Below are positions 48,695 through 59,000 of a stretch of 64,000 bases of DNA, in pieces. Each line of letters begins with the position of its first letter. Within the stretch, counting starts at the first letter, position 1. The DNA comes from Paracentrotus lividus (lineage: Eukaryota; Echinodermata; Echinoidea; Camarodonta; Echinidae). The position numbers and the translations under genes are program-made. The notes under the pieces were generated by a model. That model ran no database searches and was not told where the DNA came from. It saw nothing but the letters and a program-made list of their open reading frames with translations. The DNA is taken from assembly GCA_940671915.1 (NCBI GenBank), contig CALNVZ010000641.1, forward strand, positions 4,630,482 through 4,694,481, given 5' to 3'.

Positions 48695-50219
48695 ATCATA
48701 GTAACCTTTGATCGAGTTGATATAAAAATGCACAGCAAAAGGCCGTGATGATGCCATGCTTGTGTATTTTTTAACTCTTTTTTTTTTTTTTTTAATGAAA
48801 AGTTTAAACAAACAGGATATTCAGATAAATCACACCACCAATGCAATGCACCAATGCATGACCACAAAAAAAATTGACACACATCGTCATCAATCAATCA
48901 CACACACACACCACAGCCGACGACAATGTTCCATTTTTTTTCTCTCTCTCTCTCTCTCTTTCGATCTACAATTAAATATTTTATATTTCATTTAGACTAG
49001 GGTAATATTCTAACATAGTTTATCTTTGAGGTTGCATTTTGTTCAGATATTTTTTAATAGGCCAAGGCCTAACATATTATTTTATCGGGATTATTTTTGT
49101 CAATGCCATTCACAAGCGATGCGCGGCCGCCACTCCTACATCACTTTGGCGCATGGCACTGCCACTGTCGCGCTCCTCCCTATTTTGGGCCACCGCCCGC
49201 CGCCAGGGCTGGGCATGCAGGGTTGGCTGCACCTCGCACGATGTGGCTGCAATCCGGAAGCCGACCTGCTACTGAAAAATCCGTTCTAGGATTACATAGT
49301 AAAGGAATAAAAGAACACGGAACTAAACTGAACAAATTTCAAAGGACCATCATCATGATGTATTATCTACTTTATCTCAAATAAACATATTAATATTTAA
49401 AATGCAAATAAAAACTCACTGTTGAGGTTACTCGAAATGCTGTCCGATAAAAACAAATGGCAATGCTACTAAATTATCCGAGAGATGGCGCTCTTCAAAA
49501 TACATCGTGCATAAAAATACAAAATTGTATTTTACTTTTTTATGAATTTAAATAAAAAGATTTTCTAGTTAAAAAGGATAGGTTCCGCCTTCTAAATAAG
49601 GGATAGCAATGGACGAATAAAACTAAAAGGCTATTTTCGAGACAGTACTTTAGATCTTTTATTAGGGGCGATGCATGGGCATTGCAGAGTGGGGTTTCGC
49701 TGCATATATAATAAAGGTTTGGGGGAAAATAAGTAAAAGTACAAAGATGATGACAATTCAAAAATTGAATCAATGAATATAGAAATTTCAGAATGATGTT
49801 AATAAATTGCAAATAAAAATAGTAAATAAAACGAAAATAGTTGTATATTTTGAGACGAAGTCTGGTATTTTGTCCTTACAACCGATGAAGTGATATACTA
49901 TAGGCCTCTGTATAAGGACTATTAGCATAATATACTAGAGAGGGAATGGAAACCCAGTATCAGTTTCAGAAAGTACCATTACTCCAAACTTCGAACATTC
50001 TGTTAGTTTCTGGCCTGTAAATGTAATTTCTTTACTTGGTATCAAATAAAGCTAATTGAGATTGTAAAGCTGTTGATAAAAATGTTCATCTTTCTACCAG
50101 TCCTTTTCTTCACCCTGAATAGGCAAGCCAAACTCAGCATGAATCTTGTCTCGACTTTTATATGAACGTGATTCTTGTGGCATTTTAAAAAGTTGAAATC
50201 CCGATTATGTATACTATTA
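48695..50219. other. Unassigned stretch with a GC-rich island
   Basis: 49110-49280 is GC-rich, with CG and GGC words, and is open in all three plus frames; this is composition, not proof of coding. (CA)n and (TC)n microsatellites are near 48900 and 48940. Nothing else was recognised. Confidence 0.35.
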
Positions 50220-50520
50220 TTATTTTCACTATTCACTAATACTACTATTACTTTACAATATTACAGTTACTACTACTATTACCACTACCATTATTATTAC
50301 CATTACAATTAATTATCATTACCACGCTTATTATTATTATTATATTGAAACTAACTCCGAGACCATGCAAAGCAAGCTTGTCAATTTATGTGAAATCTAT
50401 GTAATATTCAATTATCCTTTTGGACAATAATAAATGAAATGATGAAATGAGACTATTATAATTACCATTAAGCTACTATTATTATCATAATATGATAATA
50501 TGATAATATGATAATCATCA
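50220..50520. repeat. ATT/TAC triplet microsatellites around a retroposon-like tail
   Basis: ACTACTATTATT and TTATTATTATTAT repeats flank a short segment (GAGACCATGCAAAGCAAGCT ... AATAAATGAAATGATGAAAT) that resembles a retroposon 3' end with an ATGA tail. A TGATAATA run closes the stretch at about 50487-50515. Confidence 0.5.
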
Positions 50521-51512
50521 GTAACGAACGCAGACCGACGTCATACAATGAAAGTATCAGTCCCATGCGTAAACATAATCCCCAGACAATGGCCCGAGAA
50601 ATGCATTCAATTCAGACATCTTAATTGGGTCCGCGCTGATCATAATCATTTCCAAATGATAATTATGAGCTCCAAGACCAAGCTTTGCTTTCAGCACTTG
50701 AGGGTTTCAATATTTATCATCATGAATATCCAACATGTCAAAATTTCACCCCGCCCTATAAGTTTAATGTCAATTTGGTGCCCCGAATTAAAGGGATGCA
50801 TGCAGTAACATTGAATGATATTCAAATCACATTTATTCGATTTAGCTTATTTTGCCAATATAATTATAAACACTTAGGTCAGTCTGGTATCTCTGCAAAA
50901 TTACAAGCTAATTGCTTGCTTTAACTTCGAGATATCAATGATTTCATACTCAAAATTTATAAACCAACACCGGATGGTTTATAAAACCATGTGCTTTTCC
51001 ACACACCGCATTTCCTGTTGTAAATTCCCGCCTTCTCTAGCGGCCCTGGTTAGCTCTCAGCATGAGGTATGGTGTTCGGCTGTATGCTGGGCATTTTTTG
51101 TTACACTGTTTTAAGGTAGTAAATGACTTCCATTTGATTGAAACTTTCAGTAGTTTGTTTTTACTGTTGGAGCAATATAATTCTATTAATCTTGGTATAA
51201 TTAACTCTTGTTTTTTGAAAGCTAATTAATCCTTTAAACCAATTTGGCTTATCCGTAGATTATTTTGGAGGTCAATTTGGCGCGCCATCATAAACCCGTA
51301 TGCGCTCTTATTTTTAATCTATATAAGTAATACACTGTAGGTCAGGCAGGTTGGATTTTTTTTTTTTTATTTTTTTTTTGTGCTTCAGCAAACATCTTTT
51401 TGTTCCGGGTTTAATTTCTTGAAATTATATGTTTTCCGCTTTTACTTTTCGGGACTCTGGCTATATTTTAAACGTTCCCCCAACCATTGCCAGGAATGAG
51501 AAATAGAAAAAG
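50521..51512. other. Unassigned non-coding stretch
   Basis: No exon or paired repeat ends were recognised. Confidence 0.35.
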
Positions 51513-51716
51513 TTTGTCAACCCCGCAATACCCATTTTTGTCAATTTATTATTTTGGGGTATAGTGTAATTGTAAATGCCCATTTTTGTCAATTTTATCA
51601 TTTGGGGTTATAGGGTAATTTCCCTATACCAAAATGATAAAATTGACAAAAATGGGCATTACCCTATACCCAAAATGATAAAATTGACAAAAAATGGGCA
51701 TTGTGGGGTTGACAAA
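51513..51716. repeat. Multi-arm palindromic element, TTTGTCAACCCC ends
   Basis: TTTGTCAACCCCGCAATACC at the left is mirrored by ATTGTGGGGTTGACAAA at the right. Between them the word CCCATTTTTGTCAATTT (or its complement AAATTGACAAAAATGGG) occurs four times, two in each orientation, with GGGGTATAG spacers. The whole 204 bp can fold on itself. Non-coding. Confidence 0.75.
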
Positions 51717-53005
51717 ATAAGATTTAAGGTTACAGGCTTTGGACTATAGGGGAGGAGTTAAAGTAAAAACTGAGATTCGTGAAAAATTGAAATATTTTAT
51801 TTTATTTTAATGGTCAAACCAAGGAAATAAACAGCAACCATTGTGACCAATTGGTCACCCTTAATTTTTACCATTCCCCCAAATCTTGTTTCAGCCGTAA
51901 ATGACAAGTTGTAGGCCTAATGGTAACTATAATCTATTGACTTTAGACTTTTATGTTTTGCTGAGATTCTACAATACAATCGGGGGAGAAGAATTTCCAT
52001 GTTGTAAAAGTGAATAAAATCAATTTTGAACCCCAACTGAAATAAACTTTGACACTAGATTCCCCTATCCTAGAATATAAAACTAGATTTAATTTAAAGA
52101 AAAATAACAACCTTAACCTCAGACACATATCATGGCTGTAGGACTGAGCCGCGGGGGCCTTGGGCAGCCGGGTATTGTAAACCAAAAGGGGCACTAAAGA
52201 ATGAGAAAATTTGCAACTTATTTGGGGCATTGTGGGGGTTCACAAACTTTTTTTACTAATACCCGAAATGATTGGGGGAGTGTCCGGCCAAGATACGGAG
52301 TTTATATGGCCGAGGGTCCTGAAAAGTGAAATTGGACAAACAAACAAAAATATCTAGAAGTTGAAGCCGGAGCAAAATGATGTGGCTGGATTATAGTACA
52401 TAATTATGCAAAGAGAAAAGGCAGCGCGTGCAATTAAGACAACGTTAATATAAAGGGGGTCTTTACAAGGGGGAAGAAAAGAAAAAGCAAGGCCGCCGCT
52501 GACCTGGCTGATCTCAGGCCCCTGGATTCATATCGAGAGAGAAGAGCCAGGTACGAAGGCCGTACGACCTTACTACGCGCGGCGGATTTACACACGCGCC
52601 GTTGTGCGACGTGTACCTACACAAAAATCTCGTACCGAAACGAATATTGTCATTGTTATTGATTTCATCTGCGCGGATACTGTGCGTAACTCGAATTTAT
52701 TGTTATTGATAAATGGGCACAGAGGCCAAGCGTCTGCTTTTCTGCGCATTACAATCATACGGAAGCGCAGCAGCGCGCGCTCGCGCGACTGCTGTACAGA
52801 GTTCGCTATATTTACACTGTGTTTTGCGTGAATCTGACGTAGAATTAGTGGAAATCTGTAGTAATTGGTGAGTTTATGAATGTTTAAGACTAAGTAAATC
52901 ATTGAATGTAATGTGTGAGTGTTTGAAAGCTAGCTTACAAATCTGAGTAATAATGCAAATTGTGAATATAGGACAAAAAACAGGCAAATGAAAATTTGTG
53001 CTTAC
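51717..53005. other. Unassigned stretch with a CG-rich patch
   Basis: 52480-52830 is rich in CG dinucleotides (GCGCGGCGG, GCAGCGCGCGCTCGCGCGAC). Because most of the window is CG-poor, this patch may be an unmethylated promoter-like region. No start site or exon was resolved. Confidence 0.35.
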
Positions 53006-53141
53006 CGCAGTGTGGTGAGTCCAGTGCATGCGGTGGGGAGGTGGTGCGGGGACGTGCCAGGCCCAGGGGAGGTGGCCGCGCTGATCATGCTGATGCTGGT
53101 GGGGCGGAGCTGGACATTGTGCCCTTCATAATATTTGCTCT
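53006..53141 (-). CDS. Candidate coding exon of unknown gene
   Basis: On the minus strand an acceptor-like AATATTCAG precedes 53141. A good donor, GCG|GTAAGC, follows at 53006. The frame that enters with two bases of a codon reads SKYYEGHNVQLRPTSISMIS, then a Ser/Thr/Pro/Gly/His stretch, and stays open to the donor, leaving two bases for the next codon. The 136 bp are far more GC-rich than the flanks. A second frame is also open across part of the exon, so the frame is not certain. I do not recognise the family, and no partner exons were found. Confidence 0.35.
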
Positions 53142-54112
53142 CTGAATATTCTTATTCAATCTTTCCATTAGTCCCATTGGCATAGCCGGCATAATCGTGA
53201 TTGAGGAAACCACCATTCACTTTGTACAGCAGCGCTTCATTCAGTCACACGCATTGGTTTCCTCTTTCCACCCCATTCACTTGTGACTTGTGTAAGACTT
53301 CTACAAAGCATTTGAGCGAGTGGTTTCCGAAATCGACGATAAGGCCATAGCCTTAAGTGTGTGTCTTTGACCAGAGGCAGAGTGAGTGCACTTACACTTA
53401 TGCATGGTCAATTCATAATTGACCTTGCACTGGGAATACCTTATTGCAGCAGTTTTCTTCAATGGCAATGGAAAGTAAATGCAGAAAAGTGTCTTCAAGC
53501 CCCACTTACACTTATTGCATGGTAATTATTATTGACCTTGCACCGCCAAGTAGCTATATCACGGCGGACGCTCACCCCTGAAAAGCACGATTTTTTCTGC
53601 CTTGTTTTAAAATCATCAGACGTTTGTACTACACAAAAAGTTGTCCTATATTAAAAGTTTAGATCTAGTCTAACTCTATAATATGTAACTACTTTTTTTT
53701 AGTTTAAAAAAAATGTAAAAAAAACTGGGAAAAAGCTCACCGCTTTGCGTAGACGTGTTCTCCGTGTGGGATCTTGCAGGAAAGAGAAATTTTTCTATAG
53801 AGAGCGTTAGTCTCGTATATAGGCGTTCTTAATTTTATCACTCAAGCAATGAGCTTGATCTTTACTCGTTGGATCAGGGAATTTATTTGTTTCAAACGAG
53901 ATTTGTTTGATAAATTGGTCTGCAATTATTTGCCCCCCCCCCCTCGGGCAGTTTCAACTTTTTCTCCTCTCAATCTCATTAATCCTTCTTTTGCTTTCTT
54001 CTCCGCCCCCCTCTCTCTTCCCTTCCTGTTACATTTTTTTCCCCCGCCACCAATGGGCCTTCCTACATGATTGGGTGGGAAAAAAAAACCACTTTGCAGC
54101 ACGTTAATGGAT
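53142..54112. other. Unassigned stretch
   Basis: A tandem-like repetition of CACTTACACTTATGCATGGT and AATTGACCTTGCAC words occurs at about 53390-53430 and again at about 53503-53545. A C-run is at 53933-53942. No gene was recognised. Confidence 0.35.
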
Positions 54113-54230
54113 CTCAGGCACGTATCCAGGGTTGGCAAGCTGGCACGTACCCCCCCCCTTTACAAAAAAAATAAAAAATAAAAAAAAAAATAAATAAAAA
54201 AATGATGACCTTTATGATGGGCAAAAAGCC

Positions 54231-54270
<40 letters not shown>

Positions 54271-54562
54271 CCCATCATAAATCCCCCGCCTCCCCCCCAA
54301 AAAAAATAGAGAAAAAAAAAAGTAAAAGTAAAAAACGGACCAGCTGCGATTGTTATTTATGATATGGGCAAAAAATAAACATCTACGTTACCTTCCCCCC
54401 ACCTCCAAAAAGAAAAAAAAAAAGAAAAAAAAAAAGAAAACATGGAAGAAAAAAAGGGGGGCAATATATGACAGGGTAAAAAAATGGGGTGTACCAGAAG
54501 TGTAGAATTCAAATTTTGCGACGCCCCCCCCCCCCTCTCTTGTAAATACTCGATCCGCCATT
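54113..54562. repeat. Homopolymer-rich degenerate element with GGATCCAGG-type ends
   Basis: It begins with GGCACGTATCCAGGGTTGG and closes near CTCGATCCGCCATTGTA, a diverged form of the CAGTGGCGGATCCAGG end seen at 44964. Between are C, A and T homopolymers, including about 40 consecutive T at 54231-54270. Open frames here are compositional. Confidence 0.45.
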
Positions 54563-55725
54563 GTATCTTTTGTAAAGATCAGTACCGGTTGGGACTGGGT
54601 GGGACTACCTAGCACTGAATAAATTCATTCGATAAAAAATCTTCTTTGGGCCTGGAAGAAATCTAGTCCCGTTATGAGGTCAATTGAGTTCCGCGGTCAA
54701 TCTTGTTTACAATTTGTAAACAAACATCGTCATTACACGATAGTCAAATCACAAAATATTATGTAGTATTCTAATGCTTTATTGAATGAGTTCTGTCCTC
54801 CTTTATTATTCAAGTTCTTTAGGCTGCAAGCCCTCAACGTCGCTCAAACGTATATTTAGCTGTGCGTGGCAATTCCTGATCTCATTCACTGAAGTGGCTG
54901 ATAGGAAGTACAGAATACGACTGAAATGTAAGCACTCAACAACTTTATCATCGTACTGCTGCCCAGACACAGAATTTTAGTGATAGATCAGGTGAGTGTG
55001 AAATTTTATTGTCAATTGTACAATATTTTGTAACAGGCCAAAAAAGGGAATGGGTGGCCGATGGGGAATGCGTCAAATGCCGTGAGTCCGTTTCACGGTA
55101 TGTTTGCACGCATATGTGTTCAGCACCTAACTTTTACAGCCAAGTCAAGGTGGCATATCCAAAAAGGGTCTAAAAATTCTACTAAACAAAATTATAAAAA
55201 TCTAATGGAAGAATTATATTGCAATGAGACTATAGATTATCTTAATTTATTTTGAGGTAGGTTTAAAGCTGGTTTCGCTGATTATTATTGAGAAGTTTCC
55301 TCATCAACCAAGAGGGCGACAGACAGCCATTTTACAGTACTGACTAATGTTGGTTTGCAGCTGTATGTGGAGTGAGTGAGACCTCAAAAAGGCAAGTCAT
55401 AAAACTGTAACTGTATGATGGTTGAAGCCAGTGAAGAAGGTGCGGCCTGGCCTTGCCTTTTCGGAATACCACTCACTCAAATGAACGGGCACGTGAATGG
55501 GGGTGGAAAGAGGTAACTAGTGCATGTGACTGAATAAAGAGCTGCTGTACAAAGTGAACAGATACCACGATTATGCCGGAGGTGCCTATCTGCGCACCTA
55601 AAAATAAAATAAAAAAAATAAACTTGGACCTCAATTTTAATTATCTCTATGAAGCACAAAAAGTCAATGATATCTAGCGATCTTTTTACAGCCCAAAATA
55701 TTTAGCCTTTGATCAAGGCGGTAAA
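54363..55725. repeat. Segment duplicated at 62575-64000
   Basis: The sequence from ATGGGCAAAAAATAAACATC onward is repeated in the same orientation and order at 62575-64000, with many one-base insertions and deletions. No gene was recognised in it. This copy appears cleaner than the one next to the N gap. Confidence 0.75.
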
Positions 55726-55956
55726 TGCTCTCATAAGCTAATTGCGCGAAGCTCATCACTCAGTTCATGTTTTGAAATTAACTCAACACACGTGTGCATT
55801 GAACTTTGACGGAAACTATAGGCCAGCTAAGCTGGGGGCAGGGCTTTGTACGAAAACTCGGGTCTTTTGATCTTCACTTAGCTCTTTCTTCCGAACGTGT
55901 ACAGACATGGGCACTGCTCCAACTTAGTCACTCTTACCATACGTGTAGAGGTCTAA

Positions 55957-56822
55957 ATACCGGGTGAGTCGGAAAAAACTAGACACCTAGAAAAATGCTG
56001 ATAAAAAGAAAAAAAATTAATGAACCCCAAATTATTATATATATTCTGAAGATTAACTCGCCCCACATCTTTTGGTACCAATTTTGTGTGTTATATCTTT
56101 ACGCTTGGATGAATGCTACACATTGTTTGCCAACATGTCAATTTTCGAATTGTGCAAGAATGGGAGTAAAATCCAAACAACAAACAGCTAGAAAAAATCA
56201 GTTTCATCCTGATTAAAATAGCATAACTTTAAAAAAATATGTCTTCCACTTGATAACTTGGCAGGGGTGTTGTTACACATTATTGGACTTTACATTTTGT
56301 ATAAATATTAGATTGACTGCAAGTTCAATAATTGCTACGAGAATGAGTACACATCAAAGAGTAAATTGCCACTGACTGACCTAAAAAGGCCTCCTAATAC
56401 TTTTGAAAAGATATTATTTTGTCTTTTGATGTGTCTCTCACTCATGCCTGACTCTACATCTATCTCATTTTCATACAAAATGTAAGTCAATATGTGTAAC
56501 AACACCCCTGCCAAGTTTATTAGCAAAAACATTTTTGTTAAAAAGTTATGCTATTTTAATCAGGATGAATATTGCTTTTTTATAGCTGTTTTGTATGATT
56601 TTACTCCTATTCTGGCACAATTTCGAAATGGGACATGTTTGCAAACAATGCGTCGTGTTCATCCAAGCGCTTAAAGATATATCACATAAATTTGGTACCA
56701 AAAGATGTCGGGGAGTGAGTGCTTACTCTTTCAGAATATGGTATAATAATTTGGGGGGTTTATAAATGATTTCTTTTTTGACATTTTCCTAGTGTCTTTT
56801 TTTTCTGATTTTCACTCGGTAT
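55957..56822. mobile_element. 866-bp foldback element with long inverted arms
   Basis: ATACCGGGTGAGTCGGAAAA at the left and TTCACTCGGTAT at the right are the outer ends. Inward, the arms continue to pair: CTAGACACCTAG with CCTAGTGTC, CATCTTTTGGTACCAA with TTTGGTACCAAAAGATG, and GGCAGGGGTGTTGTTACACA with GTGTAACAACACCCCTGCC. Each arm is roughly 300-350 bp around a loop near 56280-56480. No transposase is visible. Confidence 0.75.
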
Positions 56823-57340
56823 AGAATACTAAGACTAGGCCCTTACTAAATTACACTTTTACTAAATTCTCCTTTTTCTTCTCTTTGAATAATGGTAGCC
56901 GGTAAGATTGTGTGAAAAGGTTCCAGCATCGCTTCGTTAAATCCCACCTGTTCTCCCCTCTCGCACGCTCATGGGTCGGCCATTCAAATTCATAAATTTC
57001 ATCACCCACTACATTCCTTTTATCTTTTCCTAATCTGTAGGGTTAAGGGAAATTCTATTCTGTGTCATGGTTCATGGACAATGTTTGAAGACACTTCTAA
57101 AAAGTGCGAATATGGATTTTATAAAGTTCACATATTAATTCATTTATTGTGTGCTGTGTGGTTTTGGAATATTGCCTAATGATTGATTAGGATATTAATC
57201 AAATTCTCTTAAGAGTCGCATGCACGGTCAGGCGTCTCTTTCGATAACCCGCAGGGTCATCATGCAACTATGGGAGGCCATTCAGGTTCATAAATTTTTA
57301 TTGGTCACTACACTAAAATTCCTTTTTCTCTTCTAATGTA

Positions 57341-57662
57341 GGGTTTTAGATGGTTGAAATAATACGCTGTCCAAAGCGTCGCTTTGATCGAATCCACTGT
57401 TCATCTTGCATACTTACTGGGATGGCGATCACATTATCATCCGACAGAGCACAAGCAGGTTGCGAACTTTTTGGACCGTCTATCTTCGCTTCATGGAGCG
57501 CTGCTACAGTTGTCCCACCAAGGAGGTCCAGAAGCAGATGGGCATATGCTGTAAAGGAGAACCTTCTGGTCAAAGAGCTGTCAACGTCCAGGAAAGGGAT
57601 ACAGAGTGGAGGAGACACAAGATGCCCTTCTGCGTGCGCGGAAGAGAGAACTGAAGAGGTAA
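57341..57662 (+). pseudogene. Frameshifted coding-like stretch (possible exon)
   Basis: On the plus strand a good acceptor (TTTTTCTCTTCTAATGTAG) precedes the stretch and a donor AAGAG|GTAAAC follows it. GC content rises inside. One frame gives a helical-looking segment (about 57430-57550) containing VANFLDRLSSLHGALLQL and stops near 57553. It resumes as a charged segment containing EETQDALLRARKRELKR near the donor. Another frame is open throughout but has a less protein-like composition. Since the surrounding sequence looks indel-ridden, the break could be a sequencing error in a real coiled-coil exon, or a true pseudogene. The family is not recognised. Confidence 0.3.
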
Positions 57663-58319
57663 ACAAATTATGAAAATGTTTTGTCACATTAGAGAAAAAT
57701 TAACATCGAATAGTTAGCTTTTGGTAGCTGGATTATGTTACCATCTAGAGACCATGCAATGACAAGCAGTAACTAGACTTCTTGTATGCTGGCACTGTTA
57801 ACACTTGAGGATATGTGAATGTGATTTGTATAATTTTGTCTACTTCAGTCAGACGAAACTCTTTAGTGATTTTGACGAGGTAAACATAGACTTCTCAAGA
57901 AGCCATTCCCAAACATGAGCAAACTAGTAATCTTGTTTATATTCTTTTATTTTTTGAAGTTTTAGTTTTCTATTTATCCATGTATTTTTGTCATATGGTT
58001 TTTTTGCTTGAAGGACGCTGCTTGTTCAGGTTGTTCTATATTTTCTTATAACTTTTATTCTAACTCAGTTACTTATTTCGATTACTTATTATGGTTTTTT
58101 TTGTTCTATGTTGTTTTGTAGTTTATTTAATATTCTTGATTACTAACCTTATTATTATTATTCTAAATTTATATGATGAAAGGTTATAACAGGGTTTTAA
58201 AGTCTATTAGTTACTAGGTACTTCTATATACATAATTATTTTATTTATTTAGTTCTTTGCATGTAGTGTAGGTGTTTTTCTGTAAAGTATTATTAGATTT
58301 TTTTATGATCTTATCTAAT

Positions 58320-59000
58320 TATTATGGAACAGCTGAATGCAGTGTTGGTTCAGTTTTATATCGGAGTGTAGGATAGTTGTGCAACGCCTCAGTCATCGCA
58401 ACCGCGGAGGCGGATAAGCTCCTCAGCAATCGTAGCTACAGTTTAGCTATTATTCATTTGGAGGTTGTCCCAATTATCAAATGCATTGTCTTATTTCTGT
58501 AAAGTACTGGTCATTGGTTTAGACTTTTCGTCGGGTACTAGCAGTTGTCCATTGGTCTATATCCAATTTGGTCTAGTTGACTTGATTTTTGTGGCCATAT
58601 TATATCTGGTAGGATATGAACTGGATTTATATTTTACTGGAAGTTAGTCTATATTGAACTCTTCGTCTTACTCTTTTCCATTTTTGTTATGTTTAAACAA
58701 TTTAGAACTGTTGTGTGACAGTGGATATTTAGCAAATGGTATATACTACATGACTCTACAAATGTATAATAATATATGATCATTGAGTTGTCTAATGGAA
58801 TTAGAGTCTAAGATGTTATGATCAATCTGTGGGTATATGTTACTGGCTATTAGTATGGTCAGTTTTTGACCAACTTATTTTGGTTTTGTCAGTGATGAAT
58901 TTAGTGTTTTGACGCGCGATTTTATTTTTTCGTTTCTATTTGAGGATTACAGTGTGATAGACAAGATCGGACCATTAATCCAATAATTGTGTCTTGCTGG
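58320..59000. repeat. Inverted, indel-rich copy of about 45500-46020
   Basis: GGAACAGCTGAAT, CAGTCATCGCAACCG, AATGCATTGTCT, ACTAGCAGTTGTCCATTGGT and CAATTTGGTCTAGTTG occur in the order expected for the complement of 46020-45500. They are interrupted by inserted bases, so the copy is longer than its source. The excess of insertions resembles raw long-read error. Confidence 0.6.

Noticed and set aside
49026..49384. Three overlapping plus frames in a GC-rich island
   Set aside because: All three frames are open, which reflects composition; none has recognisable motifs or splice sites.
54388..54615. Minus-strand frame with a poly-Phe stretch
   Set aside because: It is translated from homopolymer A/T runs in a degenerate element.
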